Positions 47,984 to 60,100 of a DNA stretch of 64,000 nt are shown here, one piece after another; position 1 is the first letter of the stretch; the number at the start of each line of letters is the position of its first letter. A model generated the notes under the pieces. The model searched no databases, had not been told where the DNA came from, and was given only the letters and a program-made list of their open reading frames with translations. The stretch is from Cryptomeria japonica (lineage: Eukaryota > Streptophyta > Pinopsida > Cupressales > Cupressaceae): contig NC_081410.1 of NCBI RefSeq assembly GCF_030272615.1, positions 286,377,957 to 286,441,956 on the forward strand, in the 5' to 3' direction. A program made the translations under genes and the position numbers.

Positions 47984-48479
47984 GACAATGTGATTTTAAG
48001 CGTTATTTCAAAGAACAATAATGAAAATGCCCCAGACAATGAAAATGACATATGCATGCCCCCTCGAGGAATGGGCTGGAAACAAGCGGAAAATAGGCCA
48101 ATTGATCGATAAAAAATGATAGGATCGAACAGACTGACAATCGGATATCGGATGCGTGAAGGAAAAGCAATTAATGACACAAAAGACCATGACCAACATA
48201 AGATGGAGAGGGTGCACATCCATCTATGCACTGATAAAGATCTATAAATGAGACCAAGAGAGTGAAATTTGCTCATTTGCACTAGCCCAAGAGGAGAATT
48301 TGTTGCTCTGGAAATGGACACTTGCAGAGAGATGGCAAGCATTCCAAGGGCAGATCACCTCGAAGAACATGTACACACATTCAGATGATCAGACGACGCA
48401 GGAGCAGCGGTATGTATCTCAAAAACCCATGTTTGCAATTTTATGAATTTGACTTGCTTGCGGGACATTGCGGGGCCCA

Positions 48480-48615
48480 CAGGGGATGCAGAAACTGACT
48501 TCTGCGCTTGTGTAGGGTGAATCCTGTGCTTGTGTAGGGTCTTCTACACTTGTGTAGGGTACACAGGTGTAGGTTACAAGACACAGGTGCAGGTTCCTTG
48601 ACACAGGCGCAGTTG
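48480..48615. repeat. Degenerate CACAGGYGCAG repeat array, element C
   Basis: About seven short repeats in both orientations: CTGCGCTTGTGTAGGG-type copies on the + strand at 48492-48560 and ACACAGGTGCAGG-type copies at 48570-48615. Facing copies could form a hairpin. It lies just upstream of the PMD gene. The bases 47984-48479 beside it hold no gene. Confidence 0.65.
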
Positions 48616-48786
48616 TGCAGTGGGAACTCAATTTTGGTCCAAAACGACATGCAAATGATCTGGAAAGGGGGGATAAGGGTAGGATAGGTTAGATTAGATG
48701 AAAAACACCTTGATTTGGACATGAAAATGAGGAAATGCAACCTGTAGGAGCAAACCCTAAAATTGACAAAATGTGCCCCAATTGTG

Positions 48787-50580
48787 ATGCAGAGGCGATA
48801 GTATCCGTTGATCACACGAGAGAACCAACCAGACTGCTTCATGCTACGACATAGACTTAGGAGCATGAACAGAGATACATTAGCAGGACTAGGGATATAC
48901 TATATCATGGTCATGCCTGAGATTAGGACAAACATAGGACTGCTTACCGCATTGGCAGAGCGATGGCATTCAGAGACTTCCTCCTTCCATCTGGCGACTG
49001 GAGAGGCGACTGTGACACTAGAGGATGTATGGCGTATCCTCCACATTCTGATTCATGGAGAGATGATAGAGTATGACCTAGTGACAGGGAGAGATGCATT
49101 GTGCAGATTATTTGAGTGTGACGCAGATGATCTGGATATCGTAGAGAGAGAGATTGGCTGGGAGACCCTGGCATCGGAGTATGATCGATGATATGTGGTG
49201 ATAGCCATGGTGATAGCATGTCTACTAGAAGGAGACAGATGAGGACATGGATTCCCTATTGGATGGGGAAGAGTGCTAGAGCAGATGGTGATAGAGGGGA
49301 CAATGTACGCATGGGAACCATGTGTACTAGCTATGCTATATTTTCAGCTGCATCAGATAGCATATCAGGGAGTTCAGACTTTGAGCTATGGAGTCACATT
49401 GCTACAGGTATGGGCATTTGAGCACATAGCCATATGTCAACCAATTATAGATAGACAGGTAGTACCACACTGACCATATGTGTATTGCTATGGGGGAGCA
49501 CTGAGATAGGGTCCTTTTGGATACATATTGTACTGGCGACATGAGCTAGACAGACTGAGAGAGTTCACATGGAGGCCATATCTTGATTGTCCGGGATGGT
49601 CAAATGACAGTGAGGAGCTACCTTATTGTAGATAGGAGAGGTACCAAACTGGGCAACCAGTGAATTGTGAGAGAGTGATTGAGTTGTACCTGCCAGAGAG
49701 AGTCAGACGACAGTTTGGAGAGAGGCAGGATGTACCTAGGAGGACTGCACACTTTGCCCGATCTCACAGAGAGATGAGTCAGTGGGGGAGTATGATTCAG
49801 CCACACATATCATATGGTGACTTCTCATAGCTATAGCAGAGACTGTGGGATTGGAGATCAGATGTAGTTGACACCGGGATGATAGAGGAGTATGCGAGAT
49901 GGTTTGCACAACTACGGCCAGTGCCATTGATAGATCCAGATATTCCAGTACCGAGGTGACAAGAGGACTTCCCACTCACAGGAGAGGAGGAGGGAGATGA
50001 TGAGGATGAGGAGGATGAGGGGAATGACGAGGACAAAGATGAGAAGGGGGATGACGAGGATGGAGATGAGGATGGGGATGACGATGATGGAGATGAGGAT
50101 GGGGAGGATGATGGGGATGAGGAGAGTCTTAGGTGTATGTAGATATGTAGGGCCATCATAGAGAGTCAGCATGATCACATTGTGACATTAGAGAGACAGT
50201 AGGATCAGTTCAGAGTGGAGATAGCCAGACTCACGGCGGCTCAAGATGCAACAATTGCTCAGGCATAGCGAGAGGAACAGAGAGTCACTGAGTATATTGG
50301 GTTGATTCGGGATGCCAGTGCACAAGAGATGGCATAGATGCTGGTAGAGACTAGAGAGGAGATACGCCATTGGAGGACACTATATGAGGGTGTTATTCCA
50401 CCAGAGCAGAGAGCAGCTTCATATCAGGCACAATCGAGGATAGAGAGCAGGGCACACTCTCAGAGGTCATTGAGTAGCATGGGAGTGAGTGGACCTATGA
50501 GACCACCACAACCAAGACCAGGAGGGACATCATCCGCAAGACATGGCAGGGATGAGGAGGACAGAGGGAGCACCCAATGA
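48787..50580 (+). pseudogene. Plant-mobile-domain (PMD) gene, antisense to element C
   Basis: One reading frame of about 598 codons from ATG 48787 to a tga at 50578, with roughly a dozen in-frame stops but no frameshift. Order: PMD N-terminal part (GLLTALAERWHSETSSFHL, VTLEDVWRILHILIHGE, 48925-49065); second PMD part (YAWEPCVLAMLYFQL, YGVTLLQVWAFEHI, 49300-49430); RERERQ-type and WRPYLDCPGW segments (49570-49600); acidic Asp/Glu/Gly stretch (49980-50130); coiled coil (50150-50390); and a Ser/Pro/Arg tail. It is the MAIN/MAIL1-like family also seen in element A. Stops such as cag-to-tag changes suggest decay by cytosine deamination in a frame kept open until recently. Confidence 0.8.
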
Positions 50581-52231
50581 CAGAGGCACGTGCTCCTTAT
50601 GACAGACAGTGGACATTTATGTAGTTTGACATTTTGTAGTCAGCCTGTGGGCCATACTTAGGACAGACAGTCCAATTTTTGTACTCTGATATTATGTGGA
50701 TATATGATATGATATGCATCAATATGATGGGATGCAATGTGTTATGACTGATGGTTATTTTCTATGTATGGATGCATTTTTTATGTGTTTTTGATGCATT
50801 GATAATATGAAATGGATAACATGCTGGATGTGATGCTTGATGTAATGCAAATGTACTGACCGAATGGATGCAGGATGCAGTATATGTTTTGGGGGATCAA
50901 AGCACTAGACCAAACTGACTATCTGAACAGACGGAAGAAATGTTAGTAAGAAGAAAATGGGACAAAGGACAGTTAGAGATGAAGGAAAAACTTGCTTTCA
51001 GTAATGCACTTTGTAGGTGAGAACCTTTATTTTAATGTAGCAAAATGGATGCGTAGCATCATGGCATTGAAGGCCAAAGCTGAAATGCAACCCTTTTTGC
51101 CAAAGACAAACACATCATAGACAAACAGCAATCACAACAAAAAAGAAAGAGACCATGAACCATCCTGGTCACTCTAAATCACTCAGTGACATCATCGAGC
51201 AACATAGGAACATGATCAAAACCAAAAATAAATCAGTAAAAAGATAAGATGCACAAATTCCAACAAATCAAACAAACATCTTGATCTTCATTGTCAAAAG
51301 TTGAAAGTGTTGATAGGATGATCATGCTGTCTAGTTTCAGGACATGCGATACCCCGTCTAAGATAGGACACAGTCTGGTTTCAAGTATACCACACCCTGT
51401 ATAAGACCCATGATAGTAGAGACAAGGACAAATGATTTTGAGGTTGATTGATATGACAATTTTGATCAGTTTGAATGTCTGGTTTGATTGAAAAGGTTCA
51501 TCTATTAATGCATGATTTCATTAAAGCACAATGTTGAATTACGTGTCGTTGGAGGGATGCTTAGCGATTTGTCTTTATGCACAAAAGGGATATTTATTGC
51601 AAAATGCATGTTTTTGGATGTTAATGTTTTGAAATGTTTTTGGGTTCATTTTTTTCAGGACTTTTTATGACTTTTTAGGGATTTTCTCAGGACATTTTTC
51701 AATTTGTTTTTGAATTATTTCAGGACATTTTTCAATTTTTTTGATTTTTTCAAGACATTTTTCAATTTTTATGATCTTTTCAGGACATTTTTGGATGCAA
51801 AAGTTCCAGTGATTGATCATGACAAGGGGAATGCACCTAATGCACATCTGAAAGACATACATAGACCGGGACCAAAACATATGTACAAGAAACCGGAGTA
51901 TGCAAAGACAATGATGTTGACCAATAACAGACCTGGAATAGGACATTGGGTCAAGACGAAGATAGACATGATAAACCAGCCAAGAGAATGCATAGCTAGA
52001 GGTCATGACAGATGATGGAGCAATAATCTTGTTACACATGGCACCTGATTGCCAGGTTTTCACCATGGTACTTGCCCAAAGTGCCTGTTTGCCAGGTTTT
52101 CACTAGAGGGCGAATCATTTTTCTTTACTCTTTTGCTCTTTTTTCACTTTTTTTGTTTTTTGTATTTTTCTTTTTTCACTTTTTTTGTATTTTTTTAGGA
52201 TCATATTTGAAGAAGTGCTGATAGAAAATTA
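50581..52231. other. Non-coding region between PMD gene and integrase, element C
   Basis: No gene. Notable parts are an imperfect tandem repeat of TCAGGACATTTTTCAATTTT (51690-51800, four copies) and the hairpin pair at 52040-52098. It is the counterpart of 30887-32624 in element A. Confidence 0.55.
52040..52098 (-). other. Two GTGAAAAC-led hairpins after the integrase gene, element C
   Basis: On the minus strand, GTGAAAAC then CCTG-GCAAA-CAGG (52084-52096), and GTGAAAAC then ACCTG-GCAAT-CAGGT followed by GCC (52041-52057). Same framing and position as the three hairpins of element A, with different paired bases. Confidence 0.6.
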
Positions 52232-53590
52232 TGCCTAGTATTTGCGAAGATGCATGCTGTTTATAGGATCAAACACAGGTTCACCTTCTGGGGTAGAAAG
52301 CTGATATGCCCCCGAGCCATATGTTGCAGTTACTATGAAAGGCCCAACCCAATTAGGTTCAAACTTGCCTTTGATGATGTCAATAGACTGTGCATTCTTA
52401 GGGTTTGCCTTTAAAACTAGATCTCCCACTTCGAAGTGTCGCCCTTTGACCTTCTTATTATAAGAGCGACGGAGATGGTTTTGATATGCTTGCAAATGTG
52501 TCAGAGCTGTCTGACGTTTCTCATCTAACATCTCAAGCTGGTGCAACTAAGAGACTCTGTGTGTCTCATCATCAATCAGATGTTGCAAGGAAACATGCAA
52601 GGAAGGAATCTCCACTTCCAAGGGTAAAATGGCTTTCGCACCATACACCAAGGAATAAGGTGTTGCGCCAGTAGGTGTGCAGATAGAAGTGCGATAGGCC
52701 CATAGTGTTGGATTCAACTGAACATGTCAATCTCGACCAGCGTCATTGACAACCTTTTTCAAGATCTTGATAATGGTTTTATTTGATGCTTCAGCTTGAC
52801 CATTCCCTTGTGGATAGTATGGACTGGAGAAACGGTGTTGGATATGAAACTTTTCACAGAGTTCCTTGACATCTTTATTCTTTAAGGGGTGACCATTATC
52901 AGTGACTATGGAAAGAGGAACCCCATACCGGCATATGATATAATTCAATAGGAATTTTGAAATTTGCACACTAGTGATATAGGTCATGGGGATAGCCTCG
53001 ATCCATTTTTTAAAATACTCTGTGGCTGTAATGATAAACTTGTGTCCATTTGCAGATGTCGGGTGAATCTTGCCAATAAGATCCAATCCCCATTGAGAAA
53101 AGGGCCATGGAGATATGACAGAATGAAGCTCTTGGGCTGGTGCATGAATGTAATTTCCATGGATCTGGCACTTGTAGCACTTCTTAACAAAATCATGAAC
53201 ATCTTTTTCCAGAGTGGGCTAATAATACCCAGCATGAATCAACTTTTTGGCTAAGCTCAGACCATTGAAATGGCCCCCGCATATACCATCGTGAACCTCG
53301 TGTAAAGCCATTTGTGCTTCGTCAAAATCCAAACACCTGAGGAGGGTATGGTCAAAGGAATGACGGTAAAGGGTGTCGGCGATGATGACATATTTGGCTG
53401 TCTGTTGGATAAAGGCTCGGTGTTGGTTAGCGGAAAGGTTGGGTGGTAAGGTTTGAGATTTCAAATATTGATATATGTCATTGTACCACGGGGAGTTGGG
53501 ACCAACAAGAATGCACACCACATCTGCCGTCGGAATGTCAAAAGAAGGAACCAGCAATTGTTCGACTAAAAATTCACATTTGTCCATATT
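52232..53590 (-). pseudogene. Integrase of element C
   Basis: Zinc-binding part ALHEVHDGICGGH to CYKCQIHG, core WGLDLIGKI (first Asp, about 53085), VTDNGHPLKN (second Asp, about 52885) and NGQAEASNK (Glu, about 52790), so the DDE triad is intact. The C-terminal domain has FEVGDLVLKANP and GPFIVTATYGSGAYQL (52260-52430). Stops near 53219, 52727 and 52547 divide it. It is better preserved than the integrase of element A. Confidence 0.8.
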
Positions 53591-54000
53591 GGGGGGCATA
53601 TTCAACATGGAAGCAATTGTAGCCATCGCATCTGCTGACTTGTTTTGCATTCTCAGAACTTGATTGAAATGGATAGCCACAAATTTGGTCTTGAAGAAAT
53701 CTACCATATGCTTATAAGGAATAAGCTTTTCATCTTTTGTTTCGTAGTCATCATTCACTTGTCGGATGACTAATTGAGAATCTCCATAGACTTGCAAATG
53801 CGTGATGTTCCAGTGGACTGCTACTCAGAGTCCTGTAACCAGTGCTTCATACTCTGCAATGTTATTGGTACAATGAAAAGTTATCCTGTAGGACTTGGGA
53901 ATAGCATCACCTTGAGGGGTGACAAACAATATACCAACTCTGAACCCGAACTTGGTATGGGACCCATCAAAGTATAACTTCCATTCATTAGAAGATGTAA
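53591..54000 (-). pseudogene. Second (archaeal-type) RNase H of element C
   Basis: WKLYFDGSHTKFG (first Asp, about 53983), CTNNIAEYEALV (Glu, 53850), VYGDSQLVIRQV (Asp, 53790) and ADAMATIAS (Asp, about 53620). All four catalytic positions are kept. One stop (53824) splits the frame. Confidence 0.75.
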
Positions 54001-54560
54001 GAGTAAAGACTGATTCATCTAGAAAATCGGTCAACATGGGATGATCATCAGAAATAGGAGCCTCTGCAAGTTGATCTGCTATGACTTGTCCTTTTATCGC
54101 CTTTCGCTCCATATACTCAATGTCAAATTCACTGAGAATCATGACCCACTTTGCTAGGCGACCCATCAAAGCTGCTCAACTAAGCAAGTATTTTAAGGGA
54201 TCAATTTTTGCAACCAACAATGTTTGGTGGCTTAACATATAATGTCGAAGCTTTTGTGTTGCAAATACCACTGCTAAGCATGCCCTTTCAATAGTTGAAT
54301 AATTTAGCTCATATCCTACCAGTGTCTGGCTAATATAATAAATAGCTCACTCTTTGCCATTCTCATCTTGTTGGGCCAAGAGAACTCCTAATGCCATTTC
54401 AGTTGCAGAAATATACAATAAAGATGGCTTTCCTTCTATAGGAGGCATTAGGATAGGCGGCGACAACAAATATTCTTTGAGAGCTTGAAAGGTTGATTGA
54501 CATTGCGCAGTCCATTTAAAAGCGACACCTTTATGTAGTAGATGCTGGAATGGATGACAT
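54001..54560 (-). pseudogene. RT-linked RNase H of element C
   Basis: FQALKEYLLSPPIL then SLLYISATEMALGVLLAQQ (54350-54430) and the block with GRLAKWVMILSEFDIEYM (54160). As in element A, the first catalytic Asp position is not Asp (ISATEMALG). Stops fall near 54347 and 54179. Confidence 0.65.
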
Positions 54561-55441
54561 TTGTCAGCCAACTGAGCTATGAAGTGGCAAATTGACTGGA
54601 GCTTTCCTTGCAGACTTCTTAATTGCCGGAGATTTGAAGGTGGAGGCATATCCATTATTGCTTTAACCTTGGCAGGGTCAACCTCAATGCCTCTATGAGA
54701 AACAATGTACCCTAGTAATTTGCCAACTGTGACACCAAAGACACACTTCTTTGGATTGAGTCTAAGCTTGTAGGTCTCCATTCGGTCAAAGATTTGGCCC
54801 GGGATGGCTAGATGACTATCTCTTGTGATAGATTTACATAATAAGTCATCAACATAATCTTCCATAAAAGTATGCATGAAATCATGGAAAATTGTCGTCA
54901 TCGCTCTTTGATATGTTGCGCTTGCATTTTTAAGACCAAAGGGCATCACATTCTAGCAATAAGTACCCCAAGCATAGGTGAATGTTGTCTTATGTTGATC
55001 TTCAAGAGCAATGTGAATTTGGTTATAGCCGGAGAAACCATCCATCAATGAAAGCATCTCATATCTAGCAGTCATGTCCACTATGATGTCGATATTCGGC
55101 AATGGAAAATCATCCTTGGGGCATGCTTTATTGAGATCCCTAAAATCTATGCAGATTCTGATGCCCCCAGTTACTTTGCGAACTGGTACTAAATTTGAAA
55201 TCCAGTCTGCATAATCAATGGGTCTAATGAAGCCCACATCCAGTAATTTTTTCAGTTCCACCTTGACCAAAAGAGCCACCTGGGGATGCATCTTTTGAAG
55301 TTTCTATTTGACAGGCTTGGCATCAGCTTTCAATGGAAAATGATGAAGGACTAATTCTAGATCGAGGCCAGGCATATCTGCATAGGACCATGCAAAGCTG
55401 ATCTTCTTCTCAAGAAAGAAATTGACAAAATCTATCTTTTC
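54561..55441 (-). pseudogene. Reverse transcriptase of element C
   Basis: RT with MHPQVALLVKVELKKLLDVGF (fingers, complete where element A has a deletion), RICIDFRDLNKACPKDDFPLP, LSLMDGFSGYNQI (first Asp), a tag in YC-stop-NVMPFGLKN (54955), then TYQRAMTTIF, and the catalytic EDYVDDLL (about 54850) intact. It is nearly complete, with one stop in the palm and one at about 55292-55306. Confidence 0.8.
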
Positions 55442-56395
55442 CTATTTTGATAGAGAAGCAGCAAAATGAATGACCTTAGGGTTGTCAAGTGTACCCAAAT
55501 TGATTTCCTCGGTCATTTCCACCAGCAATGTTGATTTTTCCTGACTTGATAGGGGTATGTCCACTCTTCCACCTTTGGGTGCCTCAGAGAGGTTTTCACC
55601 CGCAGGTACGTCTTTTGTTTTTACTTTTGTATGATCAGAGAGTGCCTTACGGTTTTCGCTCAAAGATCTATTCTTTTGATTTTTTACTTTTTCTTTTCTT
55701 TTTTCATTTTGATGACTAGAAGAGGGAGTTGACTCCCCAAAGTATGTTGTGGAATCCAAATCGATAGCAAATCCTTCCTTATAATCACCTTGTGGCATGC
55801 CTTCCCGGAGTCCAAGGAATTCTGCAATTGCTTCGTCATTTTGAAAACAGTCCAATGTGAGTGGCTCTTGTTGGTCATGTTGGATAAGCTGGGGATAGAT
55901 GAGGGGCATGTCATCATCGGTTGTAAGGAGAGAAAGGGCTGATGTGGTAAAGATGTTAACATCTGTGGTGTCACTATCCAAATTGCTTGTATCTGATTCG
56001 GAGCTTGGATCCCAGAATGACTCTATCCAAGCATGAGGACATGTTTTAGGAAGAGGAGTTATTTCATGTTTGTCTTCCATAGGTAAATTATCAGGGTCAA
56101 TGAAAATATTGTCGAGGGCATAGGAGCTAGAAGAAAAAGAACTCCACTCCCATTCATTGGAATCAGTTTTGGGTCGGGTATCCTCAGGTGTTATTTCATC
56201 ATCAGAGTCACACCATTTTCTACACGTGGGCACTTTGGAAGATGAGGGTCCAATTCGCAATGGTACAAAACCTAACCCTAAAGTTGGAGGTCGCATCTTG
56301 GGTATAACAAGTTCTAGCCTTCCATTGTTGTTCAGGCCTAAGCCACTGTAGCCATCATATCCTTTCTTTTGCAGCATAGTAAATCCTTTGCCGTA
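55442..56395 (-). pseudogene. G-patch-like domain and linker of element C
   Basis: LQKKGYDGYSGLGLNNNGR then PTLGLGF (56260-56375) matches the G-patch glycine pattern. An acidic Ser/Asp-rich linker follows and ends with PAGENLSEAPKGGRVDIPL (55555-55610), shared with element A. The 311-codon frame is open. It stands between protease and RT, as in A. Confidence 0.65.
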
Positions 56396-57110
56396 TCATT
56401 CCACTGGCAACCTGACTGATGGGGTCTCAGTTGGATCTTTGTAAAGCCAATCTATGACATCATCATCTAAAGTTTCTTTGTCAAGTTCACCCCATCTTGT
56501 AAATGTAGTGGGAGGCTGATATTGAATAATGACCTTAGGTTCCTTTGGCAATAAATGTGGTTTGCCATATGATTTTGGAGATATTGGTAAATTCCCGATG
56601 AGGAATGTTTGATCTATTGAATATTCTCCGCATCCTTGATCCTGTATTTTCAATTTTCCTTTGATAGCATCTAACAATTCATTAGGATCCACATAGCTAT
56701 GTGGTTTGGCCTCTCTATTGATTGGGACCTGCTGCTGAGGAGTATCCTTTAGAGTAGCACAAAATTGAAATGGATTAGGATCTCCTAGAATTGTTATCTC
56801 AGTTCCATTATAAGGATATTTTAAACATTGATGATAAGTGGATGGAACTGCTTTCATTGCATGGATCCATGGACGGCCAAGGATCATATTGTAAGGGAGA
56901 TCAAGGTCCAAGACCTGCAAGAAAGTGTTTTCTATCACTGGCCCGACTCAAATAGGCAATGTAATTATCCCTTTGGATGGGCGCTCAGCATCATGATATG
57001 CTTTTATTGTTATTCTTCTGGAAGCATCAATGTCATTTTCTGTGTAACCAAGGCCAATGACCACTCTCAAGGTGCAAATATTAAGACCCGCTCCGCCATC
57101 TATCAAGACT
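56396..57110 (-). pseudogene. Protease of element C (DGG triad)
   Basis: VLIDGGAGLNICTL (57065-57105), with D-G-G like element A; then VLDLDLPYNMILGRPWIHAM and STYHQC (56840-56915). A stop precedes the triad at 57107. The 56396-56938 frame is open and carries the protease C-terminus. Confidence 0.7.
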
Positions 57111-60100
57111 CATCGGATTTTGCAATTATGGACAAAGAATTCAAGGTGCAAAGGATCATTATGAGGGAGCTTATCAAGTGAGATATCATTGTCAGAAAAT
57201 GCGACATTTTGGGAAACAGCTAGATGTCCAATCCGGGCTTGAAACTGGTCAACATCAATATCTGTCAGGACAGTGGACTCAATTAAAGCTTTATCCAGGA
57301 CTGCACGATGCATGGGAGACATTTTCAACAACTCAAGGATTGATATTTGTGTAGGTGTCTTTCCTAGATGATCCAAGAGATATACTGGCTTGCAGGAGTT
57401 GGTTTGGAAGGAGCTATAGGAGCTCCTTTCAGGACTATTTTAGATCGACGAGTGGTGAACGCGCAAGAGGGATCTTGTCCCTTTATTCTTAGGGTGGAAA
57501 CATACTCATTTGACACTCTAAAACAATTAATGACATTGTTATAACCAGTATTCGCATAATTTGTTGTTTGGGCAGAGTTGGAAGAGGACGCTTTACCCTT
57601 GTCATGATCAAGCAAAGGAGTTTTGAAAATAGTATGATCAGTGTTAGAGGTCGCATGGGGTGGGTCTACCTCAATTACTCCTTTCTCTAATAAATCTTGA
57701 ATCATATGTTTCAATTGAAAACATGATGTCGTTTTATGTCCTTTGGACTGATGATACTCGCAGTATGCATTATCATTCCACCAATGCGGTTTTACCACTG
57801 GTTCTACCTTGATATCTGGTAGCTTAATAAATTTTGCTTGTATTAATTGCTTCATTACTGATTCAATAGGCTCTCCCAATGGTGTAAATTGTCGAGGAGG
57901 CCCATCCCTTGATTGGAAAGGTTTGCGTTGCTGATTTTGTTGCTGATTTTGTTGTTGACCTTGTTGTTGATTAGACTGTTGAGTGTATTGTTGAGCATGT
58001 TGTTGGTATTGTGGCTATTGAGTAACATTTCTCATTGGTGCTTGATTTTGTTCCATAGTTGACATATTAGGAACACTCAATTTCTTGATCGTGAATGGGG
58101 GTTGATTCGCATTCACTGCTCTTGCATCAACAACACCATCATTAGTGACATTCTTATTTTTATACCAAAATCTGTTTCTGTCCCTTGAATAATTTGTGTT
58201 GTCACTGTCTTTATTGAGCTTGATAATTCCTTTAGCTACAAGATCCATTTCAATGCTCATTCCTTTCTTAATGAGTTTCTCAATAGTACTGGGACTTTTC
58301 AATTTTAGTTCATACATCATTTCTGGGACCAAATTTTGGATAAACAGATTCACTTGTTGTTCTTCAGGTATATCTAGGGAAGAACGACTATACAAGCTTC
58401 GCCATCATTGCAAGAAAGTCACTAATGGTTCACCTTGCTTTTGCTTGGTGTTGCATAAATCTGACATGGTCACATCACTATCGATGTTGAACGCAAACTG
58501 AGATAAAAACTTTTGAGCCAATTCTGACCAAGTCTTTATATTTCCTGGCAGATTTGAATACCAATCCATGGCTTGTCCCATGAGACTTCATGCAAATAAG
58601 CACATTAAATATGTCAACTCATAACTCACTTCAGTACATGCCATGAAAAATGCTCGAATGTGATCTTTTGGATTGCCATTCCCTTTATATTTCTCAAAAT
58701 TAGGTGCCTCAAAATGCTTAGGGAATGGAGGCATGTATACACTCTTGTCAAAGGGATTAGGACATAAATCTTGATCTATATACAACTTCTTTGTTCCTTT
58801 AGTTTCTAATGTATCAACTTTTCATTGCAACTTCTCAAGTTGTTGCGCAATTGTATCAAATTTTGGAGGTCCATCATTAATCCCAGTGGGTACTCTTTGT
58901 CGATACATCATATTTCCGATCGGTTGTTGATACTCTGAAATGGCCGTTTTTGGTGTCTCTGAAATATAATGTTCTTGGTACATCTCTTGTTGTTGTGGTT
59001 GTACTATGCCTTGATATCAACCTTGTTGTTGTGCTTCTTGTAGCCTAGGTTGATATTGCAATTGAGTATGTTGTTGATATTGCACAGGCGCCAATTGCGG
59101 TTGTGAAGTAGGATAGCTTGTTTGCCTTGGCACATATTGAGGCACATGTTGGTGTTGAGGCTGATGAATCAGAATTTGTTGACTTTGTGCCAATTGTTGT
59201 TGTGGTGTATATCCCATCATTTGTAAAAAACTTTGTTTAGGTGGTTTTCATTGCTTCTCCTTAAGATGGGGTATAGCACTTGCATTAACTTGTTGTGTTG
59301 TTTGTCCAATCCTTTGTGATGGTTGCAAGTTTGCATTAACTTGTAATGGTGCCGAAGGTACTGCAATTTGTTGTCGAATGCGATATTGTTGTTGTTGTAC
59401 ATTGCTTGTTTGCACATTCGATTGCACTTTTTGTGTATTATTCAATTGTTGCAACAATTGTTGTTGGTGCAAACCACTATCCGTAGCTCTTTGTGTTGCA
59501 ATAGTGTTTGGCAAAGATATTGAACTTAACGGGTCATAAGAACTTTGTTGCATCATGGAATTTTTTTGGACATTGGTGATATCAGGCATTCCAGTTGTGA
59601 AGCTCTCTTGCATTTTAGATTTTGATCCCATTTTATGCATATAAGGAACTACTTCTTGTTGAGGGATAGTTGTCAATATTTGCGTGGTCTTTATTTGATC
59701 TTGTGTTATAGGTGTTGTGTTGAATAATGGATTATTTATTGTCTCAAATGGTGACTTTTGAGGAATAGTCACTGTCAATACCTTTGAAGCACATTTACTC
59801 ATCAAGGTAGGTTGAGTTGCTTGTTGTGCATTTTCTTCATTTGGATGCGGAGAGAAACTTAACAACTCACCACCTTGTTGTTCTTGCACATTGATTTGTT
59901 CACTTGAAGAGGTCACATTACTCATCATGTTAAGATACTTTTGTGGAAACATCTTAAAGACCTTGTTCAGGAACTTATCCATCTTTTTTGTTATCTTTGG
60001 ATCTTGAAGGAACATGCCAACATCATCAGAAGCATCGGAATCTGATGAAGAATCTGGTTGGACATTTGGATTCGTTTCTTGGTGAATGCCTTGATCTGAA

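Noticed and set aside
49978-50160. Separate open frame on minus with Ser/Pro repeats
   Set aside because: It is the reverse reading of the Asp/Glu-rich stretch of the PMD gene.
55528-55719. Open frames on + opposite element C pol
   Set aside because: Shadow frames of the well-supported minus-strand pol region.
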